This document shows positions 46,203 through 56,365 of a DNA stretch of 64,000 bases, in pieces (the stretch's first letter is position 1; every line of letters begins with the position of its first letter). The DNA is taken from NCBI RefSeq assembly GCF_900142695.1, contig NZ_FRBU01000008.1:1-64000 (forward strand), given 5' to 3'. Under the pieces are notes generated by a model. That model was not told where the DNA came from. It did no database searches and saw nothing but the letters and a program-made list of their open reading frames with translations. The DNA is from Flavobacterium xanthum (GTDB lineage: Bacteria > Bacteroidota > Bacteroidia > Flavobacteriales > Flavobacteriaceae). The position numbers were made by a program, and so were the translations under genes.

Positions 46203-47546
46203 TTAATTTTTTACAGCCGTTATAGTTTTATAAAACAACAACGCATTACCATCCGTAAGCAAGGAAATAAAGTGGCAGATATGAAGTAATCGACCATATA
46301 AATTTTCTTTCTCAAGGTGATGTTTCTCTGGTAATAATTTTAAAATTAATGCATCATAATTAGACGCATTTCCATTAAATTTATTGTTGTAAGCGGTAAT
46401 AAATTTATCCAATAAGGTTTGAATAATCTGATATCCCACAATTTCTTTTTCGATTACTTCGCGGCTTTGATAGATATTATCGACACTAATCTTGATTATA
46501 TCGTCCATCTGCGCCTTGTACTTACTTTTATCCATTACTGCAAAAGGGAATTTTCCATCTAAAATCAGCGTTTCATTTTCAACAAATACTTTGACAGCGT
46601 CATTTATTAAACTTCCTATTGCTAAAGCGCGCAGATAACTAATTCTATCCTCTTTGGTTTCTAATGTTTTATATTTAGAGGTATCGATACTATCCTTTAC
46701 CAATTTTATTAAATATTCCAGTGCAAAATCTTCGGAAACTAATCCAAGATTTATACCATCTTCAAAATCAATAATGGTATAGCAAATATCATCTGCCGCT
46801 TCAACTAAATAAGCCAAAGGATGCCTTTCAAAACCAATATCGTTTCCTGATTTATTTGGAATCAAACCCATATCAGCAGCTACTTCTTGAAAAAAAGATT
46901 TGTCGGTTTGAAAGAACCCATATTTTTTATCAGCAATATTTTTAGTTGGTTTCTTGGGTAAACTTTCTTTCGGATATTTCATAAAAGCACCTAAGGTCGC
47001 GTAGGAGATTCGAAGTCCCCCTTCTATTCCTGGACGACTGGCCGTAAGCACTGAAAAACCATTGGCATTTCCTTCAAAATCTATTAAATCCTGACATTCC
47101 TTATTGGAAAGCTGGTCTTTGTATTGTTGTCCTTTCCCTATGGAGAAGTATTCACCAATCGCTTTTTCACCCGAATGACCAAAAGGCGGATTCCCGATAT
47201 CGTGCGCCAGTGAGGCTGCTGCTACGATAGCCCCAAAATCATTCATGTGAAAACCGTGAACTTCTTTCAGATGGGGATATTTTTCGATGATTTTCTTGCC
47301 TACTAATCGTCCCAAAGAACGACCGACAACCGAAACTTCTAAACTGTGTGTCAATCTAGTATGCACAAAATCTGTTTTCGATAAAGGAATAACCTGCGTT
47401 TTATCTTGTAAACTCCTAAAAGCCGCCGAGAATATGATACGATCATAATCGACTTCAAAGCCCAAACGGGTGTCGTCTTGTTCGATACGCAATCTCTTTC
47501 CTTTGTCTCCTTGTCGTCTTAATGATAAAAGTTGTTCCCAGTTCAT
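46203..47546 (-). CDS. dgt: dNTP triphosphohydrolase (dGTPase-like)
   Basis: A 447-residue HD-domain hydrolase that cleaves dGTP (or other dNTPs) to deoxynucleoside and triphosphate. The metal-binding HD pieces are RLTHSLEVSVVGR near residue 63 and SLAHDIGNPPFGHSGE near 112; VEAADDICYTIIDFEDG near 250 carries the last ligand. The N-terminal RLRIEQDDTRLGFEVDYDRI is typical. It may lower dNTP pools or act in DNA quality control. Confidence 0.93.
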   Translation of the reverse strand: MNWEQLLSLRRQGDKGKRLRIEQDDTRLGFEVDYDRIIFSAAFRSLQDKTQVIPLSKTDFVHTRLTHSLEVSVVGRSLGRLVGKKIIEKYPHLKEVHGFHMNDFGAIVAAASLAHDIGNPPFGHSGEKAIGEYFSIGKGQQYKDQLSNKECQDLIDFEGNANGFSVLTASRPGIEGGLRISYATLGAFMKYPKESLPKKPTKNIADKKYGFFQTDKSFFQEVAADMGLIPNKSGNDIGFERHPLAYLVEAADDICYTIIDFEDGINLGLVSEDFALEYLIKLVKDSIDTSKYKTLETKEDRISYLRALAIGSLINDAVKVFVENETLILDGKFPFAVMDKSKYKAQMDDIIKISVDNIYQSREVIEKEIVGYQIIQTLLDKFITAYNNKFNGNASNYDALILKLLPEKHHLEKENLYGRLLHICHFISLLTDGNALLFYKTITAVKN

Positions 47547-47667
47547 CTTTGATAGTTGTAATTTCTGAATTTTTAATGAGCGAATATAAAGAAAAAGTAA
47601 CGAGTTGAAATAAAAAAAGCAGCCAAAAATGACCGCTTTCTAAATCGAAATATTGAAATGAAAAGGA

Positions 47668-48135
47668 TTACAATTTCATTTTTGATATAAATTCATGCTT
47701 ATTTACAACATAAGTAACTGATAAGGTATCATGCCATCCTCTTGAATTCCCAGACAAAAATGAAAAAGCTTCAATAGGAATCATGCGAACTAATGTTCGT
47801 ATAACAATACTTTTTACTTTTGGCTTGCTGCCATTGTGCTTTATCACTACTGTTTTAGTAAAATATTTACCAAAAGTTCTTGAAAAATAGAGCTCCATAA
47901 TCGTGTAATAAAAAAATAGCACCACTAGTCCAAAAATTACATTTTCAACAATAGTTAATGAGGTGATCCATTCTGATAATTTAAAATTGCCTGTTAGTTC
48001 ACCGATAATATTTATGGCTGCTCCAATACCAACTGTGAACATATAAACAATAAATAAGTCAATTATAAGGTTAAGGAATCTTTGTCCTTTAGAAGCTAAT
48101 AAATCATCTGTAATAGTAAATTCTTTAGTTTCCAT
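47668..48135 (-). CDS. RDD family membrane protein
   Basis: A 155-residue protein with an N-terminal Arg (QRFLNLIIDLFIVYMF) and the Asp pair that define RDD, three to four membrane spans, and the family ending SGNSRGWHDTLSVTYVV. No transport activity can be read out. It stands alone, and a long decayed stretch lies beyond it. Confidence 0.85.
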   Translation of the reverse strand: METKEFTITDDLLASKGQRFLNLIIDLFIVYMFTVGIGAAINIIGELTGNFKLSEWITSLTIVENVIFGLVVLFFYYTIMELYFSRTFGKYFTKTVVIKHNGSKPKVKSIVIRTLVRMIPIEAFSFLSGNSRGWHDTLSVTYVVNKHEFISKMKL

Positions 48136-48186
48136 TTTTAGTATTTTTAGTTTAGAAAATATCAGTTTTAATTGTACTGCTTACTC

Positions 48187-48690
48187 AAATATAGTGAATT
48201 TTTAATGCTTTACCGTGGTGAATAGCTGCTATTTGTAAAGAGCCAAAAGTGAAAATTTGATTGCTTTTAAAAATAATAGTAGCACTAATGCACTTTGGAG
48301 TCACTTCTCGAATGATTACTTTTCCGATAGTCTCGTTTTATGTAACATATCGAAATTAATCTGAGTTTTCCCAAAATCCATACTAGCTATGCTATTTTCA
48401 ACCAATTAATTTTAAAAAGAGCCTTCATAGTAGTCCCGCTTGCTTTTACATCACGATCAATGTTTTTCTGCTGCATTCATCCAATGACTATCAGCCATAA
48501 AAACTAGGTTGAATTCGATGCAAAATGCAAATTAAAAATCCTTAACAACACTTGCTTGTTTAGAATTCACCACTAAATCATTGGTACAAGTAGCATAAAA
48601 TAATCGAAAGATATTCGCACTCCATTTATTTGTATAATCAATTACTCTCATAATCATGTCCTTTGCTACTACAAATATATCCTTTACGGA
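48187..48690 (-). pseudogene. decayed coding sequence, unidentified
   Basis: The minus strand contains successive open pieces in different frames: MRVIDYTNKWSANIFRL, VFMADSHWMNAAE, NIDRDVKASGTTMKALFKINW, ENSIASMDFGKTQINFDML and GKVIIREVTPKC through HGKALKIHYI. They are separated by frameshifts and stops. Together they look like one old gene that has drifted. No family is recognised with confidence. Confidence 0.4.
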
Positions 48691-48898
48691 GCCTTTTATA
48701 TTTACACTATTTTAAGATTGATTTATGAAATTCTCACACGGGTAGTAGTTTTAAAGTACTTTTTTAGATAAAAAAGTTATTTTGAGTTTTGTATTGACCT
48801 GCGGGTTATGCTTATTTGTGGGCACAAGCGGGACACTTGCGCGAGCGGAGAATTAATATTTCAATAGATAATAATACTACTTATAAACGTAATTCCCT

Positions 48899-48979
48899 AG
48901 CCCTGATAGCAGTGGAAATCCTTTTACTTTTTTTCTTAAAAAATTAAAAGATTGCAACGGATAGCAGGAAACAGCTCCT
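48899..48979 (+). repeat. dispersed flavobacterial hairpin repeat, copy 4
   Basis: Reads GATAGCAGTGGAAATCC, a loose hairpin of T-rich and A-rich arms, then GATTGCAACGGATAGCAGG and AACAGCTCC. This is the fullest example of the unit. Confidence 0.7.
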
Positions 48980-48980
48980 T

Positions 48981-49026
48981 AAAAAAAAGCCATTCTCCTC
49001 ATAAAAAAGGAAAACGGCTGTTTTTT
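48981..49026 (-). terminator. nrdA terminator
   Basis: On the minus strand AGCCGTTTTCC pairs imperfectly (G-U allowed) with GGAGAATGGCT and is followed by TTTTTTTT, 39 bp past the nrdA stop. Confidence 0.75.
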
Positions 49027-49064
49027 AATAGTATAAAATCGCTTCGTTCTGGATTGGTATCAAT

Positions 49065-51479
49065 TTAAGACCCACACATTTCGCATTCGTCTGGATCGGC
49101 ATTTTTAGACAATTCAATCATGGCCTTGTATTCATCAGAAGTCATTTCTACTGCTTCTGCTACTGCAGGAACAGCGATTGATTGCTCTTTAATTTCAATT
49201 GGTTCTGCTTTTTTATCGTTATTCAATGTAAATTTAATTGCATCTACCGCAGCTTTTGTTCTCAAATAATACATTCCTGTTTTCAATCCGGATTGCCAAG
49301 CGTAAAAATGCATGGAGGTCAATTTAGAATAATTGGCGTTCTGCATAAATAAGTTCAGTGATTGTGATTGATCAACAAAATATCCCCTTTGACGTGACAT
49401 ATCGATAATGTCTTTCATAGACATTTCCCAAACGGTTTTGTACAATTCTTTCAAGTCTTGCGGAATATTTAAGTCCTGAACCGAACCGTTGTTTCGCATT
49501 AATTCTTGTTTTAAGGTTTCGTTCCACAAACCACGTTCTACTAAATCGTGTAACAAGTGTTTGTTTACTACAATGAATTCGCCCGAAAGTACTCTTCTCG
49601 TATAGATATTAGAAGTATACGGTTCAAATGCTTCATTGTTACCCAAAATTTGAGATGTTGAAGCGGTTGGCATTGGCGCTACTAATAATGAGTTTCTCAC
49701 GCCATGTTCCATTACTTCTTTTCGCAAAGAAGCCCAATCCCAACGACCTGATAATTCCTCATCTTTCAATCCCCATAAATTGTATTGAAATTCTCCTTGT
49801 GATATAGGCGAACCTTTAAAAGAGGAATAAGGACCTTCTTCTTTGGCCATTTCCATCGATGCCGTTACAGCTGCAAAGTACATCGTTTCAAAAATTTCTT
49901 GGTTCAGTTTCTTCGCTTCATCACTGGTAAATGGCAAACGCAACATAATAAAAGCATCGGCTAATCCTTGTACTCCTAGCCCAATTGGTCGGTGGCGCTT
50001 ATTAGAATTTTCTCCTTCAATTACCGGATAATAATTCCTGTCAATTACCTTATTCAAATTTCTCGTTACGCGTTTGGTAACGGTATAAAACAAATCGTGA
50101 TTGAATTTTTTATCTTCCACAAACATCGGCAAGGATAGTGAAGCCAGGTTACAAACCGCAATTTCATCCTTCGATGTAAATTCCATAATCTCCGTACACA
50201 AATTCGATGAACGAATGGTTCCCAGATTTTTCTGATTTGATTTTCTGTTTGCTGCATCTTTGTACAACATGTAAGGTGTTCCAGTTTCAATTTGCGATTC
50301 TAGAATTTTTTCCCACAATTCATGCGCTTTAATGGTTTTTCTACCTTTACCGCGTTTCTCGTAATCAACATACATTGCTTCAAATTCTTCACCATAAACA
50401 TCATACAATCCAGGACATTCATTAGGACACATTAAGGTCCAATAACTGTCTTCCTGTACTCTTTTCATGAATAAATCCGAAGTCCACATCGCAAAGAATA
50501 AATCTCTGGCGCGCATCTCTTCTTTTCCTGTATTCTTTTTTAAGTCTAGGAATTCAAAAATATCAGCATGCCACGTTTCGATGTAAATCGCAAAACTTCC
50601 TTTGCGTTTTCCACCACCTTGATCCACATATCGTGCTGTATCGTTGAACACTCTCAACATAGGAACAATTCCGTTTGAAGTTCCGTTGGTACCACGAATG
50701 TAACTTCCTGTTGCACGAACATTGTGAATAGAAAGCCCAATTCCACCTGCAGATTGCGAAATTTTTGCGGTTTGTTTCAACGTATCGTAAATCCCATCAA
50801 TACTATCGTCCTGCATCGCCAAGAGGAAACAAGAAGACATTTGCGGTTTTGGCGTACCTGCGTTAAACAATGTTGGAGTAGCGTGTGTAAAGAATTTTTT
50901 CGACATCAAGTCGTACGTTTCAATCACTGACTTCAGATCGTCTAAGTGAATTCCAACTGAAACACGCATCAACATGTGTTGTGGACGCTCCACAATTTTA
51001 CCGTTTATTTTTAGCAAATACGAACGCTCTAGTGTTTTAAAACCAAAATAATCGTAGTTGAAATCTCTATTGTATATTACATGGGAATCTAAAAACTCCG
51101 CATTTTCCATAATCACTTTATGCACTTCATCAGAAAGCAACGGAGCATATTGTCCGTTTCTTGGATTTACATAGTTGAACATATCAGTCATCGTTTCCGA
51201 GAATGATTTTTTAGTATTGGAATGCAAATTCGAAATCGCAATTCTCGCTGCCAATTGTGCATAATCCGGATGCGCAATCGTCATGGATGCCGCGGTTTCG
51301 GCTGCTAAATTATCTAATTCTGACGTAGAAACTCCATCATAAAGCCCTTCAATTACGCGCATTGCTACTTTCACAGCATCTACTAAATCATTCAAACCAT
51401 AGCATAGCTTTTTAATTCTATCCGTGATTTTGTCAAACATTACAGGCTCTTTGTGACCGTCTCTTTTTATTACGTACAT
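49065..51479 (-). CDS. nrdA: ribonucleotide reductase class I, large subunit
   Basis: An 804-residue R1 subunit that reduces ribonucleotides with NrdB. It has an N-terminal ATP-cone regulatory domain ([19 protein letters not shown]), the catalytic barrel with [17 protein letters not shown] near 210, [22 protein letters not shown] near 445, [19 protein letters not shown] near 610, and the C-terminal redox pair CEMC. The ATP cone implies dATP feedback. It lies downstream of nrdB, an order opposite to E. coli, with a repeat-filled gap of 274 bp. Confidence 0.96.
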   Translation of the reverse strand: MYVIKRDGHKEPVMFDKITDRIKKLCYGLNDLVDAVKVAMRVIEGLYDGVSTSELDNLAAETAASMTIAHPDYAQLAARIAISNLHSNTKKSFSETMTDMFNYVNPRNGQYAPLLSDEVHKVIMENAEFLDSHVIYNRDFNYDYFGFKTLERSYLLKINGKIVERPQHMLMRVSVGIHLDDLKSVIETYDLMSKKFFTHATPTLFNAGTPKPQMSSCFLLAMQDDSIDGIYDTLKQTAKISQSAGGIGLSIHNVRATGSYIRGTNGTSNGIVPMLRVFNDTARYVDQGGGKRKGSFAIYIETWHADIFEFLDLKKNTGKEEMRARDLFFAMWTSDLFMKRVQEDSYWTLMCPNECPGLYDVYGEEFEAMYVDYEKRGKGRKTIKAHELWEKILESQIETGTPYMLYKDAANRKSNQKNLGTIRSSNLCTEIMEFTSKDEIAVCNLASLSLPMFVEDKKFNHDLFYTVTKRVTRNLNKVIDRNYYPVIEGENSNKRHRPIGLGVQGLADAFIMLRLPFTSDEAKKLNQEIFETMYFAAVTASMEMAKEEGPYSSFKGSPISQGEFQYNLWGLKDEELSGRWDWASLRKEVMEHGVRNSLLVAPMPTASTSQILGNNEAFEPYTSNIYTRRVLSGEFIVVNKHLLHDLVERGLWNETLKQELMRNNGSVQDLNIPQDLKELYKTVWEMSMKDIIDMSRQRGYFVDQSQSLNLFMQNANYSKLTSMHFYAWQSGLKTGMYYLRTKAAVDAIKFTLNNDKKAEPIEIKEQSIAVPAVAEAVEMTSDEYKAMIELSKNADPDECEMCGS

Positions 51480-51753
51480 ACTTTTATTTGTTTTTAAAAA
51501 CAGAAAATCCCTTCGCTGTTCTTCGTTATTTGTTATTTGTTATTCATTACGAGGAACAAAGCAATCTCATTTATTGCATTGTTTACTCATTTTTTAGTGT
51601 TGATTTGAGGAAAAAGTTCAATTTCTTTTTTAGGAGCTAGTCCCGCTGTCATTCCAATCTTTTTATTTTATAGTCCTGCTACGCTGGGACTAAAAAATAA
51701 AAAGGATTTTCCCTTCCATCGGGGCTAAAAAAAATTTACTACAGATAAACTAA
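51480..51753. repeat. nrdB-nrdA spacer with inverted hairpin repeat copy
   Basis: The segment 51636-51727 is an inverted member of the dispersed repeat: on the minus strand GATGGAAGGGAAAATCC, a hairpin with AGTCCCAG and AGGACTAT arms, then GATTGGAATGACAGCGGGAC. A half-element CATTACGAGGAACAAAGC lies near 51545. No gene is present. Confidence 0.6.
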
Positions 51754-52731
51754 TTAAAAATCAGCGTCAAAAGTTATTTTTTGAGCCTCGATATCTGTAT
51801 TCATCACCCCCGCTTTTTGATATTCAGCTACTTTCTTTTCAAAGAAGTTTGTTTTCCCTTGAAGCGAAATCATATCCATAAAATCAAAAGGGTTTGTAGT
51901 ATTGTATTCTCTGTCGCAACCCAATTCCACTAATAATCTATCCGCTACAAACTCTAAATACTGTGTCATTAATACCGCGTTCATCCCAATCAAACTCACT
52001 GGAAGTGATTCTGTAATAAATTCTCTTTCGATATTCAAAGCATCTACAATAATACTTCTAATCCTTTCTTTCGGTACTTTATTCACCAAGTGATGGTTGT
52101 GTAAATGCACGGCAAAATCACAGTGAACGCCTTCATCACGCGAAATCAATTCGTTCGAAAATGTCAATCCTGGCATTAATCCCCGTTTTTTCAACCAATA
52201 AATAGAACAAAATGCCCCTGAAAAGAAAATTCCTTCTACCGCAGCAAATGCAATCAATCTTTCGGCAAACGAATCCGATTCAATCCATTTCAAAGCCCAA
52301 TCCGCTTTTTTCTTAATCGCCGGAAAAACTTCTAAGGCATTGAACAATTCATCTTTCTCTGCTTCATCTTTTACATAAGTGTCAATTAATAGAGAATACG
52401 TTTCGCTATGAATGTTTTCCATCATGATTTGAAAACCATAAAAGAATTTTGCTTCGGCATACTGTACTTCGTTTACGAAATTCTCCGCTAAATTTTCATT
52501 TACGATTCCATCAGATGCAGCAAAAAACGCAAGAATGTGCTTCACAAAATAACGCTCTTCATCAGAAAGCTTGTTATTCCAATCATTTAAATCCTGAGAC
52601 AAATCTATTTCTTCAGCAGTCCAAAAACTGGCTTCCATCTTCTTATACCATTCCCATATATCATGATGTTTAATTGGAAAAATTACGAAACGGTTTTTAT
52701 TTTCTTGTAAAATTGGTTCAACTTGCGTCAT
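51754..52731 (-). CDS. nrdB: ribonucleotide reductase class I, small subunit
   Basis: About 325 residues forming the di-iron/tyrosyl-radical subunit. Iron-ligand and radical regions: the first ligand in [13 protein letters not shown] [23 protein letters not shown] [14 protein letters not shown] (Glu, His, and a candidate radical Tyr), [14 protein letters not shown] and [16 protein letters not shown]. The start is taken at the ATG at 52731 (MTQVEPIL), as the longer frame adds 15 unlikely residues. Upstream lies an inverted repeat that may be regulatory. Confidence 0.94.
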   Translation of the reverse strand: MTQVEPILQENKNRFVIFPIKHHDIWEWYKKMEASFWTAEEIDLSQDLNDWNNKLSDEERYFVKHILAFFAASDGIVNENLAENFVNEVQYAEAKFFYGFQIMMENIHSETYSLLIDTYVKDEAEKDELFNALEVFPAIKKKADWALKWIESDSFAERLIAFAAVEGIFFSGAFCSIYWLKKRGLMPGLTFSNELISRDEGVHCDFAVHLHNHHLVNKVPKERIRSIIVDALNIEREFITESLPVSLIGMNAVLMTQYLEFVADRLLVELGCDREYNTTNPFDFMDMISLQGKTNFFEKKVAEYQKAGVMNTDIEAQKITFDADF

Positions 52732-52791
52732 AATATGATAGTTTATTTTTTGAAATTTTAACGAAATTTTAATCATTTCGTGAGTTACAAA

Positions 52792-52837
52792 GATTGTGAA
52801 ATATTGCCAAAATTAAAAGCCAAACTTATTCACAATC
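52792..52837. promoter_or_regulatory. inverted repeat and DnaA-box-like site upstream of nrdB
   Basis: GATTGTGAA (52792-52800) and TTCACAATC (52829-52837) are perfect 9-bp complements 28 nt apart, about 60 nt upstream of the nrdB ATG. The right arm contains TTATTCACA (52826-52834), which fits the DnaA-box consensus TTATnCACA. Confidence 0.4.
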
Positions 52838-52994
52838 CTGTTTAGTTTTTAACAAATAGAAAAAGCAGGATAGTTTTCATACAAATTTTAAAACACTCAA
52901 AATGAGCGATTTAAAAAATTAAAACACCTAGGAAGTACCGTAAAATATAGGATTTTTAAAATGCAATACTAAAGAAAAAGAGTTTTTTTGAAAA

Positions 52995-53561
52995 TTATTT
53001 TTTCATGTCTGCAGCTACCTTTTCAAGCTCAGCATACCAGTCTTCACCAAACCTTCTAACTAAGGCTTCTTTGACAAATTTATATACTGGTACTTCGAGT
53101 TCTTGACCTAAAGAACACGCTGGATCACAAATATCCCATTTGTCATAGTTAACGGCAGCAAACTCGGTAAAATCTTTTACACGAATGGGATACAAATGAC
53201 AAGAAACTGGTTTTTTCCAATCAATAATACCTTGATTGTACGCTTGCTCAATACCACACAATGCGGTTTTACCATCAAAAATCACATAGGCGCAATCTTT
53301 GTTATCAATTAAAGGCGTCTCAAGCTCTCCGTCGGTGCCTTTTACCCAAGTGCCCTGCGCTTCAATAGCAGCAATTCCTTGTTTGCGTAGAAACGGTTTA
53401 ATCTTTGGATATATAGATTCGAGGATTTGAGTTTCCTCCAGACTTAAAGGCGCTCCGGCGTCGCCGTCTACACAGCAAGCACCTTTACAAGCGGTTAAAT
53501 TGCAAACAAAATCTTTTTCGAGTAAGTCTTCTGAGACGATGGTTTTTCCTAGTTGAAACAT
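52995..53561 (-). CDS. DUF3109 cysteine-rich protein
   Basis: About 188 residues of the DUF3109 family, related to YkgJ-type CxxxCxxxxC zinc or iron-sulfur proteins. Cysteine motifs: CNLTACKGACCVDG near residue 20, a Cys in TALCGIEQ, VSCHLYPIRV and DICDPACSLG. Start at the ATG at 53561 (MFQLGKTIV). Function is unknown; the Cys arrangement suggests a metal cluster. Confidence 0.85.
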   Translation of the reverse strand: MFQLGKTIVSEDLLEKDFVCNLTACKGACCVDGDAGAPLSLEETQILESIYPKIKPFLRKQGIAAIEAQGTWVKGTDGELETPLIDNKDCAYVIFDGKTALCGIEQAYNQGIIDWKKPVSCHLYPIRVKDFTEFAAVNYDKWDICDPACSLGQELEVPVYKFVKEALVRRFGEDWYAELEKVAADMKK

Positions 53562-53646
53562 TTGACAAAGGTATTCAAAGAAATCCAAACAAGCACTTCA
53601 GCAAATCATAAATTCGCAAACAAAACCAGACAAATTACAAACCAAA

Positions 53647-54459
53647 TTACAGGAATGTATAATCCGATTTAACAAATGAACTGGCTTTTTTATCTAAACT
53701 AATGCAGGTCATCGTGGTAATTTGACCTTGATTTTTTAAATCTTTCATGCTCGTAGTCATCATTAAAGGTTTATCTCCTGGTTTAAAATAACCTTTCAAA
53801 ACAGCTGGATTTTTTTGCTTTTGCTGGGCGCTAAACAAATCCGAAAAACTCACTTCGGCTTCATTGGTATAGTAAAAAACCATGGTGAAATCTTTACTCG
53901 TAGCTTGAATTCCCTTACAATTATAACCCCTAATTATTTTATTGGAAAGTGTTTTATATGAAAATGCTTCGTTTTCCTTTTCATTCTCTTTCTCTATCTT
54001 GCCAGAATAATCAGGTATTTTTCTTGCGATAGCAACCTTTTTACTTTCTTGCTTAAAAGTGGTAATGATCAACTTGTTTTTATTATCAATAAGCATAAAC
54101 ATTTCTTGAGAATCTCTCATTTTAAAACCAAAATATTCCGCATTAGGTTCCAAAAAATAATCTACAATCATCGCTTTTTCACTTCCACTTTGAATTTCTA
54201 AGGAATACTGCCAACTGAACGCATAGGAATTTGGAACTAATGCGGCATCCACTTTATTTTTACCATAAGCCATCACCATGGCGTCAGCATTCAAAATGGT
54301 GTCTAAGGATTTTTCAGCTTCTTCTTGTACTTTATCCGCTGCTTTCTGTGCAAGTTTGTCTTCTACTTTTCTTTGCAATTTTTTTAAAATTTGGGCTTCT
54401 ACTCCATCGCAAAAAAGCACTAAAAATACGATACTACAAACCCCAACTATCTTTTTCAT
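53647..54459 (-). CDS. DUF4412-type exported protein
   Basis: About 270 residues with a signal peptide (MKKIVGVCSIVFLVLFC through VEAQ), a charged coiled-coil-like section (about 27-55) and a beta-rich domain that includes NKIIRGYNCKGIQATS, as in DUF4412 proteins. The longest frame starts at 54537; the ATG at 54459 begins the signal peptide. Function unknown. Confidence 0.75.
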   Translation of the reverse strand: MKKIVGVCSIVFLVLFCDGVEAQILKKLQRKVEDKLAQKAADKVQEEAEKSLDTILNADAMVMAYGKNKVDAALVPNSYAFSWQYSLEIQSGSEKAMIVDYFLEPNAEYFGFKMRDSQEMFMLIDNKNKLIITTFKQESKKVAIARKIPDYSGKIEKENEKENEAFSYKTLSNKIIRGYNCKGIQATSKDFTMVFYYTNEAEVSFSDLFSAQQKQKNPAVLKGYFKPGDKPLMMTTSMKDLKNQGQITTMTCISLDKKASSFVKSDYTFL

Positions 54460-54648
54460 AATACTCCTTTTTAAAATAAACACAAATTTACAAATTGATT
54501 TTAAGATAGTTACGTTTTTTATTAAAAAATAGGACATGAAAAAGCAGGCTTTTTTTACAGCAAAAATACCCCTTCCATAAATTAAAATTTTACCTAGCCT
54601 CTAACCAAACAAAATTCAATACTTTTGCATTTAAGAGAAATAGAAATT

Positions 54649-55224
54649 ATGGAATTAGATATTAGAGAAATAATCACAGTAGGAATGGTGCTTTTTGCAG
54701 TAATTGACATCGTGGGATCGATCCCAATTATTGTTGATTTAAGGGCAAAACACGGCCATATTGAATCTGAAAAAGCCGCTATTGTTGCTGCGGTCATCAT
54801 GATTGTTTTTCTTTTTGCCGGAGAGGAGCTTTTAAAATTAATTGGAATTGATGTGAACTCTTTTGCAGTGGCAGGTTCTTTTGTGTTGTTTTTTCTGGCG
54901 TTAGAAATGATTTTAGGAATACGGATTTATCGTGATGAAGAAGCAAGCTCAGCCTCCATTGTGCCTTTGGCATTTCCACTGATTGCAGGAGCTGGAACCA
55001 TGACTACTTTACTTTCCTTGCGTTCTCAATTTTACACAATTAATATTGTGATAGCCATAATCTTGAATATTATTTTGGTTTACATTGTTTTAAAATCATC
55101 CTCAAAAATCGAAAAAATGCTAGGAGAGAATGGACTTGGAGTCATAAGAAAGACTTTTGGTGTAGTACTTCTGGCTATTGCTGTTAAATTATTCGCTGCG
55201 AATGTTAAAGGTTTGTTTGTCTAA
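54649..55224 (+). CDS. MarC family membrane protein
   Basis: About 191 residues with six hydrophobic segments. Landmarks are FAVIDIVGSIPIIVDLRA near residue 17, FAGEELLKLIGI near 56, and VPLAFPLIAGAGTMTTLL near 105, the family's conserved Pro/Gly region. Once linked to multiple antibiotic resistance, the family's role is not settled. An ATG at 54649 replaces a TTG eight codons earlier. Confidence 0.9.
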   Translation: MELDIREIITVGMVLFAVIDIVGSIPIIVDLRAKHGHIESEKAAIVAAVIMIVFLFAGEELLKLIGIDVNSFAVAGSFVLFFLALEMILGIRIYRDEEASSASIVPLAFPLIAGAGTMTTLLSLRSQFYTINIVIAIILNIILVYIVLKSSSKIEKMLGENGLGVIRKTFGVVLLAIAVKLFAANVKGLFV

Positions 55225-55347
55225 AATATATTTTCCTAAATTTACCCCATAATGTTACACTTTAAAAACAATTAGATTTTAGGGAGTTTTATTTCAGTAT
55301 AAAAACCCAACAATCTGTTTCTTTAAAAACAAAAACGATACCGTATT

Positions 55348-55548
55348 ATGAAAATTTTCACTAACATCTTGGTGTTTTTAGCAGTTGCTCTAATCCTATT
55401 TAATGTTACTTTGCTGGATTTTAGAAATCCATTCCAAGGAGAGAGTGCAGTTGCTTTTATTGGAATCGCAGCTTCTTTTTGCGCTGTAATGATTTTGTTA
55501 ATCTTTAGAATATCCAAAAGAATCGAAGAAAAAACCAATGAAAAGTAA
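55348..55548 (+). CDS. 66-residue two-span membrane protein
   Basis: Two hydrophobic segments (about 5-24 and 34-54) joined by a short loop (DFRNPFQGESAV) and a charged C-terminus (RISKRIEEKTNEK). No known family is recognised. It ends 5 bp before the oxidoreductase start, so co-transcription is likely, and MarC lies upstream on the same strand. Confidence 0.7.
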   Translation: MKIFTNILVFLAVALILFNVTLLDFRNPFQGESAVAFIGIAASFCAVMILLIFRISKRIEEKTNEK

Positions 55549-55553
55549 TCATT

Positions 55554-56159
55554 GTGTTTGATGTTTTAATTATTGGAGGCGGGGTTTCAGGCATGTCATG
55601 CGCTCTGGTTTTGGGTTCCGCAAAAAACAAACCTTTTGTAGCTACTAAAAAAATTGGTGTTTTTACCCATCAAAAAACAGCTTCTCTTCAAGAAGCTTTA
55701 TTCAATAACGCATACGGAATTCCTGCTGGAACACTAGGATCTGATTTGCTGAAAACAAGCACTAAACAGCTGTCTGAATCCTATCCACACGTGATACAAA
55801 TTCCTAATGAAAAAGTCCTTGCAATTGATGGCGAATTCCCGGAATTTACCATTACCACAAATAAAACTAGTTATAAAACTAGAATCATCGTAATTGGAGT
55901 TGGTGCCGCAAATACTTTTTCCATACAAGGTTTGTTGCAGTATGTTGAACCGCACCAAAAATCTCTTCCAGAAAAACAAAGAATACAGTTGAAAAATAAA
56001 GATCACAAAGTCGCTGAAGGGATTTATGTAACTGGAACTTTAGCAGGCTGGAGAAGCCAATTGTCTATCGCAGCAGGCAGTGGAGCAGCGGTTGCAACAG
56101 ACATTCTTACGTTGTGGAACAACGGTGTGCAAACGCATGTTCACGATAGTATTCGATAG
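55554..56159 (+). CDS. small FAD-dependent oxidoreductase
   Basis: A 201-residue protein with the FAD dinucleotide motif GGGVSGMSCALVLG at residues 8-21 and a second FAD-contact block GIYVTGTLAGWRSQLSIAAGSGAAVA near the end (thioredoxin-reductase-like). The central NAD(P)H-binding domain and CXXC of true thioredoxin reductases are missing. The start is GTG. The substrate is unknown. Confidence 0.78.
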   Translation: MFDVLIIGGGVSGMSCALVLGSAKNKPFVATKKIGVFTHQKTASLQEALFNNAYGIPAGTLGSDLLKTSTKQLSESYPHVIQIPNEKVLAIDGEFPEFTITTNKTSYKTRIIVIGVGAANTFSIQGLLQYVEPHQKSLPEKQRIQLKNKDHKVAEGIYVTGTLAGWRSQLSIAAGSGAAVATDILTLWNNGVQTHVHDSIR

Positions 56160-56164
56160 AAAAA

Positions 56165-56347
56165 TTAATCGTTCAGTTCTAAACTATTTATTATCTCAAC
56201 AATAGTATCTTGATCCAGTTCAACTTTCTTTAAAATAGCTTTAATTCCTTCAACATCTTTCTTTTTTACACAAGTGTCAAAATCATTAGAAAGTCCTCCG
56301 ACGTACAAGCGTTCATTTACAGTCATTCCAAAATAGATCCTTTTCAT
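56165..56347 (-). CDS. small hypothetical protein after S41 protease gene
   Basis: A 60-residue soluble protein (starts MKRIYFGMTVNERLYV, ends IINSLELND), mostly helical and acidic, with a lysine-rich KKKDVEGIKAILKKV section. It begins 18 bp after the protease stop on the same strand. No family recognised; existence is supported by its operon position. Confidence 0.55.
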   Translation of the reverse strand: MKRIYFGMTVNERLYVGGLSNDFDTCVKKKDVEGIKAILKKVELDQDTIVEIINSLELND

Positions 56348-56365
56348 CAGTAGAACTATTCTATT

